A DNA stretch of 64,000 nt from Paramacrobiotus metropolitanus (GCF_019649055.1 NW_026570363.1:186001-250000); one strand, 5' to 3'; positions 25,748-36,880 are shown, numbered from the stretch's first letter. Translations and numbers: made by a program. Notes: generated by a model not told the origin, from the sequence alone.

Positions 25748-27244
25748 TGTCGGCTTCGGTGCCGGTAAGTTTCAAAACACTTGACGATATGAAAAACCAA
25801 AACGTGTGTCGTATGACTGAGAATGAGGAAAACGAGGTAAACACAAATACAGAGGGGAAAACGGTTTTGGGGACACTGGAAGGATTTGGAAAAACCAAAT
25901 AATGAATTGTCGAACAGTATGAGAAACAGTAAGTATTCGGTAGCATCCTTCCAGTGCAGCTTTTTGCTATCTTTATCTTAAACCCTTTTCGCAGCTTTTC
26001 TGTTCTAGTTTCTGCAGTACGATAATGATTCCTTTGGGTTGTTCTGTTGCTGGATGTTGTATTCTCCGTTGGCAGTGCTCGTAGAGCCATAGAGAATTAA
26101 GAGATTACGGCAACAATTCTATTGCATGCTACAGAGATACCAAACCGTAGATAATTCAAGCACTGGCTTCGAACAAATGAGATATCGCGTGAAAAGACAA
26201 AGCGCATAAATGAACCGGTCAAAGTTTATGAGGTGAAGGTTTTCTTTACAGACAAAGCCAATGGTCCCCTATAAAAAGAAGAAACTAAAAACCCGCCGAC
26301 CGCAATTAAGAATATAGTTCTTCAAGTGAAAGCGACTGAAACGGAAAGTCCATCTGTATGACCGAAGCAAAATACGCATTGTGTGGTTTTAGTAAGCAGT
26401 ATAGTCAATTCAATTACAAGTCAATCACACGGTGACACACTAATGGTAAGTAACACCAAGCGAGGGGCAAAATATCCGGCACATTATTTAGGTGATTTCG
26501 AATTATACACTTTGAAAAATACACAAAAAAAACAAGAGGTCAGCAGTAACAGAAACAACATATTTAGGATTATTATCGATTTAGGCATCGAAGAGACTGG
26601 AATAAAATACATAATTTAAGTGAAGGGATTGCCGGTTTCAACCGTAGCGACTACGTAAAAATCGTGACAGCCCAAGTGGTCGCGGGACATTTTGTCGTGG
26701 ACATTGCGCCAAACGTGTTTCGCCGCAGCGGATAATTTGTGTTTGGGACAACTCGTTTTGCAGTCGTTTTGTTGTGTAACATTTGGTCGCGCGATTTTCT
26801 GAGAGTCGACAAATTATCCACTGGTTTATTGCAACGTACAGTCATATGACTACTGTATTTGCCACAAAAACGATTTGTCCTTCGACGAAATGTCCGTAAA
26901 ACCGAATGACCCGCGACGACCTGTCGCGTAGCCGCAAAAATATAATTTTAATATTTTCAACACACAAAGATGATCTCCTGGGCCTCGTACTTTGTAGTTT
27001 AGTATACTCTACGTCTGGAGTCTGAAATGATATGAAGAAGTAGACGCTGAGGTATTTTAGTGACTGAACATTTTTATCATTATATTCGATGTTGTTCGCT
27101 GCTAATAAAAATCCAGCAAATATTCCGTCATACGTAACCGCATTTGTTTAGCGAAACAACATTTGCTTATGCGTAACCATCTTAGGCAGTTCGGGATACA
27201 ATGGTGCACCCGCATGGGACACCTTTAAAAAGAAAAGCAAAATG
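25748..27244. other. Intergenic region between B2 and T1
   Basis: No protein gene is supported. It contains blocks duplicated from 9.2-9.6 kb, a probable MITE-like element (26,640-26,945) and the presumed B2 promoter next to 25,748. The open frame of 78 codons near 26,383-26,619 has no recognisable features and I do not call it. Confidence 0.45.
26640..26945. mobile_element. Probable MITE-like repeat made of GGACATTTYGTCG modules
   Basis: The left end carries GTGGTCGCGGGACATTTTG and GGACATTGCGCC. The right end, read in reverse complement, carries GTCGTCGCGGGTCATT and GGACATTTCGTCG. These are imperfect terminal inverted repeats built of short related modules with GACGAAATGTCC cores. No transposase frame is present. 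Similar module-rich non-autonomous repeats are common in invertebrates (from memory). A target-site duplication is not clear. Confidence 0.4.
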
Positions 27245-27821
27245 TTATGTCAGTGTTATGGTATCGGCTTTGGGCTTGTTGGCACGAAGAGCTGACATGA
27301 TACGGGAGCCATAAACGGACATCATGACGCTGACAATGAACATCAGAAAGAGGAATGCCAATTCAAAGCCCAATAACCCCACTTCATACTGGCAGACAGA
27401 GGAATTCCAGTCCCATCGGCTCTGGCTAAGATCCATTAACTCAAGCACGTACCAAACCAACACAGTAGCAGCGCTAAGTGAACACACAATACTGGAGGCG
27501 AAGGAGACGGCCATTAATTTCAATCTCTTCCGAATGGTACCATTGTTACGGAGCAGAAAGGTGCCGGCGGCCATTCCAAAGGATCCAGTGACGATGTAGT
27601 ACAGGCCCCAAAATACGCCGGACAGAATTTCCACGGGGCGAACATGGAGTCCCAAGCCTGCAAATTATGTCGCGCGACCTTAAAACAAGGTTCCAATAAA
27701 AGCAGTGAGAGGAAGCTGCCCGCTTACCGATAGCGTCCGCTATGCTGATCGCCAGTCCGCACATAACCTGAATGGTACCCAAAGTGATTATGCGACCCGC
27801 AGTGGCTCCAACTTCATCCAT
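27245..27821 (-). CDS. T1: four-pass membrane protein, MS4A/CD20-like layout (168 aa)
   Basis: Exon 1 is 27821-27728 (94 nt, donor GTAAGC) and exon 2 is 27657-27245 (acceptor TTTGCAG), together 507 nt. There are four hydrophobic segments: TLGTIQVMCGLAISIADAI (about 13-32), FWGLYYIVTGSFGMAAG, VSFASSIVCSLSAATVLVWYVL and FELAFLFLMFIVSVMMSVYG. Helix 2 with its (F/W)xGxx(F/Y)II.GS.G..AG pattern matches what is typical of MS4A/CD20-like proteins. The loop between helices 3 and 4 contains one Cys. An upstream in-frame ATG at 27,833 is possible, but the 94-nt exon shared by its relatives favours 27,821. A role in membrane organisation or channel regulation is inferred from the family. Confidence 0.75.
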
Positions 27822-28206
27822 TTCGACAAACACAAGTGGTCGGCCTTCATTAGAAAAGCTTCAAGAAAAAACGTCTGGGTCACAAGCGACAAACCGTTTT
27901 CGACGATTTGATTTTAATTAAGTGGCGTTTTAAGACGCGGACAGTAAACATCAGTATGCAGCAATGGTCGGAAGGTATTATGGATGTAACTCAGCGGAAA
28001 GCGCGCGCATGTTGCGTACGTATGTCGACAGACTGCGGTTACGATCGTAAAGATACTAAGGACACACATCCTCTTATAGATGGTATCCGACAAGCGGTGA
28101 CGTCGGTTTTTCCTGTTTACATGTTCATGTTGCAAATACGTAAGTCCAAGTAACCATTAGGTGCAACCGGCCGTATTCGGATAACGTACTACGAATATCA
28201 TCAGTT

Positions 28207-28278
28207 GTCATCGTGGTGTAGTGGTTATCACATCTGTCTGTGGAACAGGAACCCCCGGTTCGAACCCGGGCGATGACA
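28207..28278 (+). tRNA. tRNA-His (anticodon GTG)
   Basis: A perfect cloverleaf: acceptor GTCATCG with CGATGAC (7/7 pairs), D stem GTG/CAC, anticodon stem TCTGT/ACAGG around loop CTGTGGA (anticodon GTG at 28,240-28,242), variable loop AACC, T stem CCCGG/CCGGG with TTCGAAC, and discriminator A. Box A (TGGTGTAGTGG) and box B (GGTTCGAACCC) are both intact. No intron. The -1 base is T, as expected where G-1 is added after transcription. The acceptor stem is unlike the usual metazoan tRNA-His and the D arm is identical to that of many tRNA-Val genes, so its identity deserves a check. Confidence 0.9.
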
Positions 28279-28291
28279 TTTTTCGTTTTTT
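28279..28291 (+). terminator. Pol III terminator of tRNA-His
   Basis: A T5 run begins directly after the discriminator base and a T6 run follows two bases later. This is a normal, slightly redundant, Pol III stop signal. Confidence 0.85.
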
Positions 28292-29167
28292 GATTCGAGA
28301 TCACGACTACGTGATGCGATTTTTCTTTTCGCCAGACTGGAAGCCCCAGCGTATGTTTTTTGGACAATCGGACGTGCAAACTTTAGTTTACACTGCAAAA
28401 TTACAAAAAATTCCCTGAATATAAAAAGATTGCGCCCTGATATACACGTAACTAAGTAGCTACCGAATACGAGACACCGGCTACATATTATTGGTACAAT
28501 CTGTACGTACTTCCACTTCTAAACGTTTGTCGTGCTTGATACTGAATAATTATTAGAAAAGCGCAGAAAGTGCTACTCTCGTTACCGGCGACACGTTCAC
28601 ATTCCTAATCTGATTTGTGATTTGCATCTCGTAATTAACCAAGACGCAATATCAGGCATCACAATATACTAGACGCCGATGGTATCTGTGCCTATGTGGA
28701 CGAGTAATCAGTGAAAATGGTTCGTATCGCGGATTTAAGATCCATATCGTCGCGTGACAATACGTTAAAAGAACAGAAAGCAACGTAAAACACTTCTGTT
28801 GCAACGAAGCAAATAATTCCAATAATATCACAGCACTGTTACAGCAATGGCAGCAAATCATGTTTATAAGTAATTATAACTGTATATGTAGGTTCGAAAC
28901 CATGATGATTCATTTTCCTCACAAACAACACGCGGTGTGCATCGTCACTTAACGCAACTTTCTCCGAATAAACTGATAAAAATCCTATCAGTTAACATCT
29001 GTTATAACAAGACTTATTTAATACCAAGCACCAAATCAATCACAACGTATGTGTTCCTTAGACTAACTAGCTGGTTATTTGGTGCCCGTAGCATAATTTC
29101 TGTGCCCTTGTTGTTAAATTGTGTTAGCCTTACTGGAACTGCGAGCCACCAATCGACCATTAGAAAA

Positions 29168-29967
29168 ATGAATTTCGCAGCGGCTAACGCCACTCCCATG
29201 ATCGCCATCGGCGTCGTACAACTGCTTTGCGGTGTCGCCATCTTCCTTGCTGAAGTTTTATGTAAGTAGCAACAATATTTTATAAAAATGCTTTCCATGA
29301 TTAGAACTACATTTTTTGACTGATTTACTGTTTATTTTCCGTTTATTTGTTATCAATGCAATAAAAAATTATATTTCGCTTGAAGTGTATCATACAGACT
29401 GCATTTGTAGCGCTGTCGCTGTACGAATACTCCGGGACGGTCTACTCCGGTATCGTCCTGGGCATCTTCTACATCATCACCGGCTCCATCGGCACAGCCG
29501 CCGGATCCAGCGCCCGCAACCCCGCCGGATCGGGGCGGTGTTTGGCCATCGCTTCGCTCGTGATGAGCATCCTGTCCATTCTGAACGCTTTCAGCATGAT
29601 CATCTGGTGCAGCGTTTTTCTCGACATCGCATGGTATCTCGACAGCTACTTTTTCATTATCCGCTATTACGGAGTCAGGGTGGTGGGCACCCAACTGGCT
29701 TTCTTCATCATCGTCTTCATCGCCAGCATCGTCATGTGTGTCTTCAGCACGCGTGCGATGAAAGCAATGCGCAGCAACACGATGACGACGGTGACACACG
29801 TGACGCACCTGGTACCGCAACAGGGGATGGTGTACAATGTGGCACAGTACCCCGGTCAGCAGTTTGCCGCCTATTCGGCACAGCAGCCTTACGGACAGCC
29901 GCCTGCTACTGCCTATGCCTACTCGGGACAGCAGTTCTTTGCACCTCCGGCCTCGCATAATGTTTAA
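29168..29967 (+). CDS. T2: four-pass membrane protein, MS4A/CD20-like layout (216 aa)
   Basis: Exon 1 is 29168-29261 (94 nt, donor GTAAGT) and exon 2 is 29411-29967 (acceptor TTTGTAG), together 651 nt or 217 codons. Helices: PMIAIGVVQLLCGVAIFLAE; GIVLGIFYIITGSIGTAAGS; CLAIASLVMSILSILNAFSM, running into IIWCSVFL; and AFFIIVFIASIVMCVFS. The cytoplasmic C-tail is rich in Gln, Tyr, Pro and Ala (QQPYGQPPATAYAYSGQQ), which could be a phosphotyrosine or scaffold tail. It is the intact counterpart of T2-psi and close to T3. The 29-kb retroelement begins 124 bp after its stop codon, within what the relatives suggest is its 3' UTR. Confidence 0.8.
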
Positions 29968-30087
29968 GCAGCGATTAACTGGACTGGCGCTTTATGGTCA
30001 CGAAGTAAACATATCGCTTAAAATGATGGAAGTGTGACTGTAGATTTTAATGACTCTGTCTTCTCTGTCTTTGGTACATTTTGTTGT

Positions 30088-30091
30088 ACTG
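30088..30091. repeat. Target-site duplication ACTG (left)
   Basis: ACTG immediately precedes the left LTR and is repeated directly after the right LTR at 59,136-59,139. A 4-bp duplication is usual for many Gypsy-group integrases. Confidence 0.85.
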
Positions 30092-30528
30092 TGTAACAGA
30101 CAAGCACGAGGAGATCACGAGTGAGCTTTATTGTACAAATAAAGTGGGAAAAATGCTGCGTGATAGCAGGAAAGCAAGAACAAAGCACTGATGGCTAATA
30201 GCAAGTGGATGCTAGGAAGGTTCTTGAGCGTCTGATGGCGTGAAAGAAGCAACTGGCGGCAACCACGTGCTGTGTGCCATCAGCTGTGTGATGATGCGCA
30301 GACTGGACTCTATCCAACGCGAGCGTATGAACGCTGAGTCATACTGCGAGAGAGGAACGAGAGAGCAAGTGTGGCTCAGTGTATGCGCTGCGTATATCCG
30401 CTTCAGCGGATGAGTACAGTGCAGCAGCACACGTACGTACAAGCGAGAGAGGCGATAACGGCAAGCAATGAGTGCAAGTACGTCCTGTGTGGACCGTACG
30501 CACCAGGCGCAGTCGTACGCCTCTGACA
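30092..30528 (-). repeat. Left LTR (3' LTR in element sense), 437 bp
   Basis: It starts TGTAACAG and ends CTCTGACA on the + strand. AATAAA is present on both strands near 30,130-30,142; the minus-strand one lies near the LTR's sense 3' end, where polyadenylation is expected. It carries a GTCC-TGTGT-GGAC hairpin at 30,478-30,499 of the element-wide type, with an outer GTAC/GTAC stem. The + strand AATAAA could also terminate T2 transcripts. Confidence 0.92.
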
Positions 30529-33500
30529 TGCCTCTGGGCGGGAATCCGAGCTCCTGCGAAGGATGCTCCGACTCGGTACCGCACCAGTACCGCACAACTC
30601 TCCGGTCGGACCCATGTGGGGTCGCCGGTACGCGTCCTCTGGCAGTGGGAGTCCGGTGTCTGGTTGACCGTCCCTTCTTCACTTCCGAACCCATGAGTGG
30701 AAACCACTCACGGCCGAGAAATCCGGAAGCCGCTCGGGCGTGTCGTTGGACCGGTGATGCATCTGTTGGCTGGCTTCTTGCTTCTGTTGGCATCGGAGAA
30801 CAATGTGAAAAGAAAAGTGTAATGAAAGTTTATGCAGCGCGAAAGAAAGTAAATAAAGTTTAATCACAATTCCAGTGAGCAAAATGGGTTACAAAACAGA
30901 TCTGTCAAAGAGATCGAACTAGAAAAATACAATTCCGTTTGTTAGGAGAAATGCTAAAAAAAATGCAAAAATCTGTCCGGGGGTCCTATTCCGACTAGGA
31001 TGACGTCCACGGGGCAGTTGAGTCTCCACGGGGTCTCCTGTCCACATTCATCCGGTAAGGTTGGGTCCGGGGCATCGGTTCCCGGGTTACCCGTCGTAAT
31101 AGGTTACATTCACCGAGGTCGGATAAGCACGGTTAAACACTTACTTCCGACTCGTATCCGTCCGTTAGGGATTGAGAGGCACTGTTGCGGTTGCAAATGC
31201 TGAGGCATCCTCTCTGAAAGGGGAATAGGACCGAGGTCGGTTTGACCAAGGTCGGCCTACCGGTAAGTCGACCGGTGGCGGGGGGTATTCGGCTATGTTC
31301 CGAATTGTTAACGTTCCGGTCGGAAAAAAGCTGTATGTAAGTCATGCGGCCTTTGTGGTCGTCATGTACAGCCATTCCGTTCAAATGTGGTCGGTTACAA
31401 CCGCTAAATCTGCTACCACGAGCCTAGTTTGGAGCAATCCGAGTCGAACTGGCTCGAAGGTCCGATCGGAATTCGTGGTTTTCGTCAATGGAGGTGTCCA
31501 GTCGACTTCCATCCGGTGTGTTCCATTGTTATCCGACCTTCGGTCGAGGTCGGTCATCCTGTCCGTCGGTAGTCGACTAGGGTTAACCTGCAATTACATG
31601 CCCGTGTGGGGCCACACAAGTTCCTTCAAGTCGAATTCGTCCACCGCAGACAGCTGTCGATCTTCTTCCGTCGTGTTGACTGGATTTCCGACTTCCGACT
31701 AGTAGTCGGTTATGAACGACTTCGGAAGGTCGGATGAACTGTGTGTTCATCCGTCCGAAGGTTAAATTTCTCCGTTATGAGGTCGGTTCTCGACTTCCAA
31801 ATGGCTTTGCCGACTTGTTGTCGCATCCTTCCGACTTATGCGCGCTTACTTTCGATCTCGACTTGAGGTCGGTTATCCATGTAGGAGTTCCGAGGTCGGT
31901 TATCCATTTCGGAGTTCCGAGGTCGGTTATTTTCCGGCTTCCTCATGTCGGATAAACTTTGCGTTTTATCCGCCAAAAGGATAAGTTCTTCTACTGGGAG
32001 GTCGATCTCCTACTTCTGATTAAGTTTCCGACCTGTTGTCGCGTACTTAGGATCTCCATTTGCTGACTTCCGACCTCCGTTTGTGGTCGGTTAGTTCGAA
32101 TGACTTGCCTCTGGGCCGCCAAGTTCTGCGAGGTAGGAGTTTCCTTGGCATCTGTTGGCCGAGTGACTGGCGTTTCATCATGCAGTTGTGCCGGCTTACA
32201 ACGCTAAGGCCTTTGTGGCCCTGGTTGCCGAGTCGAACTCTTTGGTTTTAAACTTCATGCACATGCAAGTCCCTGAGGTCGTCAGATCCGATTCTTCCAT
32301 TTTGTTTTGTCGCGAACCTGAGACGCCTAGCCGCTTCTGTTGGGGGTAGACGACTCACGTCCGCGGGAAATTTTTCTTTGCCGGTGACGCTGGCCAACTG
32401 GCCGTTACTGTTGCGGGCAGGTGGTTACCGCCATCGGGGTTCGTTAAGGGGGTGCAGGTCGAGTATTCTAACTCGGTCTGCCTAGGATGTTCCATTGAAG
32501 ACATGGGGAAGCAGGTCGCGGCGGAGTCGTTGGAGTGGCGGCCAAGTCACCGTCGCTGTTCCTCTTCAGGGAATGGCAGCACGTTCGCGACGCGCGTAGT
32601 CGTGGTCACCGGTGAATCGGCTGGTTTACCCGAGGTCCTCCGGGGGAGACTGCGGTTGGACTCCGGGTACAGGTTCCTAGTCCCTGTAGGTCTGGGTTCA
32701 AACGGAGAATCCGGTTGGGTTACCACGTAACTACCTCTGGCTTTCGTCCAGTCTTCCTGGTCGGCTTCTGTTGGCCGTTATGGTCGACCTGTGTGGTCGG
32801 CCATAATGTCGACTTCTCGTTAGTCGGCTACCATGTACTTAGTCGATCTGTGTGATCGGCTTAAGTAGCTAATCGTGAACCGGCCTTCTGATGTGGCTAT
32901 CGTTTCCGAAACCGACTTGTGTGGTCGGCTTGCACAACCGACCTATGTGGTCGGTTAATGCAGCTATGTCCGCAATGTGTCCAAGTTATGGGTGAAGTAC
33001 GAAGTCGACCTTTGTGGTCGGCTCAAGTACGGGTAGTCGATTCCGAGTGTTCCTGCGCTGTTGGCGACTCGGCCGAGGGATTTCCGCTGTTTACAATGGT
33101 GAAGGCTGCTCGGCTACCCGGTTCCAAAGTTGGCCACGGGCGCTTGGCAAACATGACGATGAACACGCAGCGACGTATTCCACGCCATGTTAGCGTAATC
33201 CTCTCGGTCTATGCTCCGGAGTCGGTTGGCCGGAGTAATCTTCGTAGCTGATCGTGGTTAATGGCAGGATCTGTACCATGTAACTGACGGTCGGCTCCAT
33301 GTAACGCGGATTGGGGCGTCTGTTGGCTCCAATGGTAGCAGTCGATTGCGATTTACTATCTTAGGCCGGGGCGTCTGTTGGCTTCCGGTCGTAGCAGATG
33401 TGGTTCGCGATCTGCCGGTGCCATACCGGGGAACTGAGGTCGGTTTGCCCAGTTCTGTCCAGGGGATTCCTCGGAAGACGTACCGGAACGGTGGAAAAAG

Positions 33501-33996
33501 CCGGCTTGTCAGGTCTAACCACTCGTATCCGAGTCAAACCGAAGAGTCCGGCTGACTTGTGTAGTCGGCATTCTGGCAAAGTCATCGTTGACATCCGCTG
33601 TGTACATGGTTGGTCGGTTTCTGTGAAAAGAACTGAAGGAAAGTGTCCATTCCGAAGTCGTTTCTCGACGGTGCAATTTATCCGCTAGACTGTTTCTCAG
33701 TCGGGTCGGTTCTCGACCGTGCCGTTTCTCGGCGTTAAGTCCCCTTAGTTGTTCCAAGTGGGGGGATCGAGTTCCAATGTGGGAACTCGATCTTAACTGA
33801 GTGGGACTTCGACGGGTTTGTCGCCGCCGAAGTAGTCTTCTTCGTCCTCGTCGTCCGGGCGAGGTCGGTGGTGTAGCCGAATGTTCGGATCCCTGGGTTT
33901 ACAAGTTGCCGGGCCACTCCGTTGAGACGTTTCGTCGGTCTCATCCGTTTCGTGGCCGGGGCGATCCGTTTTACCCTTCTTCGATTCCCTGGCCGC
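30529..33996 (-). other. Long non-coding 3' region of the retroelement, rich in GTCGG words and hairpins
   Basis: About 3.5 kb between the last sense ORF and the 3' LTR has no long open frame in sense. The + strand is dominated by GGTCGG/AGTCGG words. It holds at least eight TNTGT-loop hairpins (31,343; 32,208; 32,778; 32,842; 32,912; 32,936; 33,004; 33,551), four of them within 32,778-32,956. It may act as a 3' UTR or packaging region. A clear polypurine tract next to the LTR (30,529-30,560) is not visible. Confidence 0.6.
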
Positions 33997-35883
33997 CTAT
34001 TTTCGGAGCCTCAGCGCATACGGTCGTGCGCCGGGTGCTATGTCGTCCGACATCCAAGGTTCGTAGGGCGACGAGTTAAATCCGCTGGGCAAAGTCTTCT
34101 TTTCGCGGTACCAGCTAATAAACCGAGTTGCGTCGTCGCTGGGATCTACGTGATCCTCTCGAAAGGCATACTTTGTCGCATACCGTTCGTGGGTGTACAG
34201 CAAGTCGCGCATCCAGACGGCGAGGATAACACTTCTCATTGCTGTGCTAAGTTGGGCGATGAGGGTTTCCAAGGCCACTGGTACCATCTCAGTCTGGTAC
34301 AGTCCGTACAGGGTATAGTGGCAAAAGTAATTGCCAAGTCGGGCTGCGAAAATGAATCGCAGGAATGCCGTGACTCCGTCTTGGGCCATGTCGACTTCAC
34401 CTTCTGGAAGATACTGGGTTAAGTCCAGTGCTGCCCGAGCCGCGGTAATCACGAAGGCTGGATGGGCGTCCGTGATGACGAACTGGGCAATACTTTCCAA
34501 CTCGTCGTGGGGGTATTCCCGAGCTCCTAGTTGGCTTGCGCGCGTTCCATCCGGGCTGTAGAGTGGTACATTCAACAAGACCGGGTCGGTCATCGACGGT
34601 AACGCATTCGATCTGATATACGGGTGTTCAACATTCGGCGCTGTGTGCGCGTTCATGTTGAAGTCGGGTTGCCACTGGTGTTGTTCCAGCAGAGTCTGGT
34701 ATCCAGATCGGACGAGGAATTGACGAAGGTTTTCTACCATCCGCCAAACTTGTGGTCGGTTCCGTTCCTCGTAATTCATGACGTTCATGATGTAGTTCGT
34801 CCGTTCAGTGGGATGTAGCATGACGACCTCGATTCCTTGTTGTCGAGCGCGGTCATAACGAGGATCTTCTCGGATCGACACTTCCACTTGTGGTAGTTGT
34901 GCCATCTGATCAGCTACTTCGACGTCCATTTGCTCTTGTTGAGCTGGCAATTCTGCTTGGACTTCGGCCGCCGGTTGCTGTTCGGGTGGGACAAAGTTAC
35001 GTTTCGACTTATTTGTTAAGTCGACCGTAAGTCCGATTCTCGTTTCTCCAGATCCAGTCCGTTTTCCTGGTGGAGGTCTGGTCGGCTCTTTTCCGGTTTG
35101 TTGAATGACGGCTCGTTGCTCTTCGATTCTGTCTCGAAGGTTAACTGGACCGATTCTATGTCGGAGGTCATGTCCCGCAAGGTTCTTGCTAGGTCGGCGC
35201 TGCTGCTGTTGAGCTGCCGGTTGGGTCGGAGTTCCGTGTTGGGGAATCTGCTGAGAAACAGTTGGACGAGCCTGTGTGACCACTGGCGTTGCCCTGTGTG
35301 GAATTGCCATCAACTGTTCCCGAGTCGCCGGTGTAAGGGTAACCGGCTGTTGGGTTCCGTCCGGCATGTTCATCATCATTGTTACCGATGCGCTAGTCAT
35401 TGGTCGGTGTGGGTCTCCGACGAAGACGTCGCGTACATCATGGATCAGCTGTTCGCTATCCGAGCGACCCTGTGTGGGTGCCGGTAACCGAATTTTTATT
35501 TCCGGTTCGTAGCTAGTCGGCGGTGGATGGACTTTCATCGAGGCGATTCGTTCGTCGACCTCTCTGATTCTCTTTTGGTCCTCTAGTTGCCGATATAAGT
35601 CTTGTCCTTGTCGGTACACCCACAGCCTATCTGTTAGGACTGGTGGTACGGTTCCTGCCCAACTCGGGTCCTGACTTCTTTGTCGTTGGATGACCGCTAG
35701 GTTGTCCTGTTCATGGGTCTGCAGCTGGTCCACCAGAGTTTCATTCCGAGCTATGTACCGGTACGCACTCAGGTTTCCAGCGACAACATTAATGTAAAGC
35801 GCCGCTGCCTGAGCTCGCATCCGTGCTCCAGTACCGGTGAACCGTTCGTTGGTGAAGGAAACGATGCATTCTGCACATGGCAA
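33997..35883 (-). CDS. Element accessory ORF, 628 aa, unknown function
   Basis: An open frame from the ATG at 35,883. The same frame is open further upstream to about 35,953 and there encodes CRQCRD...LPCAEC, a possible C-x2-C...C-x2-C zinc site, after a good acceptor-like sequence (TTGTTTTGACAG), so the true 5' end may be a spliced exon. The N-terminal third is helical and charged, and the middle is rich in Gln, Pro and Thr. The last 220 residues look like an ordered helical domain (DELESIAQFVITDAHPAFVI, FLRFIFAARLGNYF, SVILAVWMRDLLYTHERYA). There is no signal peptide or clear membrane helix. I do not recognise the family. As the ORF nearest the 3' LTR it occupies the place where retroviruses carry env or accessory genes. 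Confidence 0.65.
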   Translation of the reverse strand: MPCAECIVSFTNERFTGTGARMRAQAAALYINVVAGNLSAYRYIARNETLVDQLQTHEQDNLAVIQRQRSQDPSWAGTVPPVLTDRLWVYRQGQDLYRQLEDQKRIREVDERIASMKVHPPPTSYEPEIKIRLPAPTQGRSDSEQLIHDVRDVFVGDPHRPMTSASVTMMMNMPDGTQQPVTLTPATREQLMAIPHRATPVVTQARPTVSQQIPQHGTPTQPAAQQQQRRPSKNLAGHDLRHRIGPVNLRDRIEEQRAVIQQTGKEPTRPPPGKRTGSGETRIGLTVDLTNKSKRNFVPPEQQPAAEVQAELPAQQEQMDVEVADQMAQLPQVEVSIREDPRYDRARQQGIEVVMLHPTERTNYIMNVMNYEERNRPQVWRMVENLRQFLVRSGYQTLLEQHQWQPDFNMNAHTAPNVEHPYIRSNALPSMTDPVLLNVPLYSPDGTRASQLGAREYPHDELESIAQFVITDAHPAFVITAARAALDLTQYLPEGEVDMAQDGVTAFLRFIFAARLGNYFCHYTLYGLYQTEMVPVALETLIAQLSTAMRSVILAVWMRDLLYTHERYATKYAFREDHVDPSDDATRFISWYREKKTLPSGFNSSPYEPWMSDDIAPGARPYALRLRK

Positions 35884-36168
35884 TCTGTTGTTGTCCCGTG
35901 TCGCGTTATCCCTGCACTGTCGGCAGTCCTCCGTATAAGCTTCCGTACGAGTCTGTCAAAACAAGAATAAGCAAACCGTTTCTCGGTTGCGTCCTGTAAG
36001 TTACGCCCTATAATTACTACGGTCGGGCCAGGTCGGTTCTCGAGCTGGGCCATGACGCCTTTGTGGTCGTCTAATGAGGTAAATCGACTTCTGCTGGTCG
36101 ATGACGCCTATGTGGTGTCAATGGAGGAAGGTCGGTTATGCCTCACCTCCAACGCATTCTGCGTTTCC

Positions 36169-36877
36169 TCATTCCCGTGTCGGTGCTTCTATCGACTCCG
36201 GTCGACTTGCTTGGTGCGAGTCAGCCAACTCGGTCGGTTGTGCCGAGGCCGATCGTTCCTGCGGTAAGTGTCCGTGCCGGTGAGTTGATGGGTTTAAGGC
36301 GATAAACCGTTGACCGCCCTGGACCTGGTCGGTGTTTGTGGCAAACCGTTGTTGGGCAAGCCCTTTCGCCAGAACGAATTCGAGATCGTCCTCCAGGGAG
36401 TACTTCTTCCGTCGTTCGGTCGGATCCGGTTTCGCATTGTACTTCGGGTGGGTTAACTGAGGTTTCTCCTCTTTCCACTCAAACTCAAACCGTGCTGTGA
36501 GTTGGTGGAGTATTTCTCCACGGGTTAGTCCCTCAGGATGCCAAGACATTCCCATGCACGCTTCGATGGCGTGTATCCATCCTTCATATGTTGAAGGAGC
36601 CGGATCTCTCTGAGCCGGTGGGAACTCGTAGTACATCCGCTCTGTGCTAGTGTACGTACGTATAAGCTTCCGTGCATGGTATCCCAGGTCGCAGTAGTGT
36701 CGTACGCTATTCTGGCTTAGTTGTCGCCAGTCGCCCTTCTCGTCTACCTTCCAGTGTTGGAGGAGTTTGAAGGCAATCCTTGGTGTGGCGAATTTTGGTC
36801 CACGTGTAGCCAAGGCCATCAGGGCGGCGTATGTATACATCCATCCCGCGTCGTATTCCGAGACACTCGGTTTCCAC
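36169..36877 (-). CDS. Element accessory ORF, about 235 aa, downstream part of an interrupted gene
   Basis: The recognised ATG is at 36,840, but the frame is open up to 36,877, next to the terminal inverted repeat of the inserted element. A CCACAG/G acceptor-like site lies exactly there. The sequence is helical and basic (FKLLQHWKVDEKGDWRQLSQ, HYCDLGYHARKLIRTY, RGEILHQLTARFEFEWKEEK). It probably continues the reading frame of the 37,6xx-39,173 ORF before the insert. Function unknown. Confidence 0.55.
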
Positions 36878-36880
36878 CTG

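Noticed and set aside
29353-29958. 201-codon minus-strand frame opposite T2, rich in His and Arg
   Set aside because: It is the antisense of T2 exon 2, which has a clear splice acceptor, four helices and paralogues. The minus frame has no features of its own.
30212-30793. 193-codon minus-strand frame through the left LTR, repeated in the right LTR
   Set aside because: It is open in an LTR and its composition is unremarkable. The same frame exists in both LTRs simply because they are identical. It is not supported as a gene.
32778-32956. Hairpins as Rho-independent terminators or attenuators
   Set aside because: The genome is eukaryotic, there is no T-run after the stems, and the same hairpins occur inside long ORFs.
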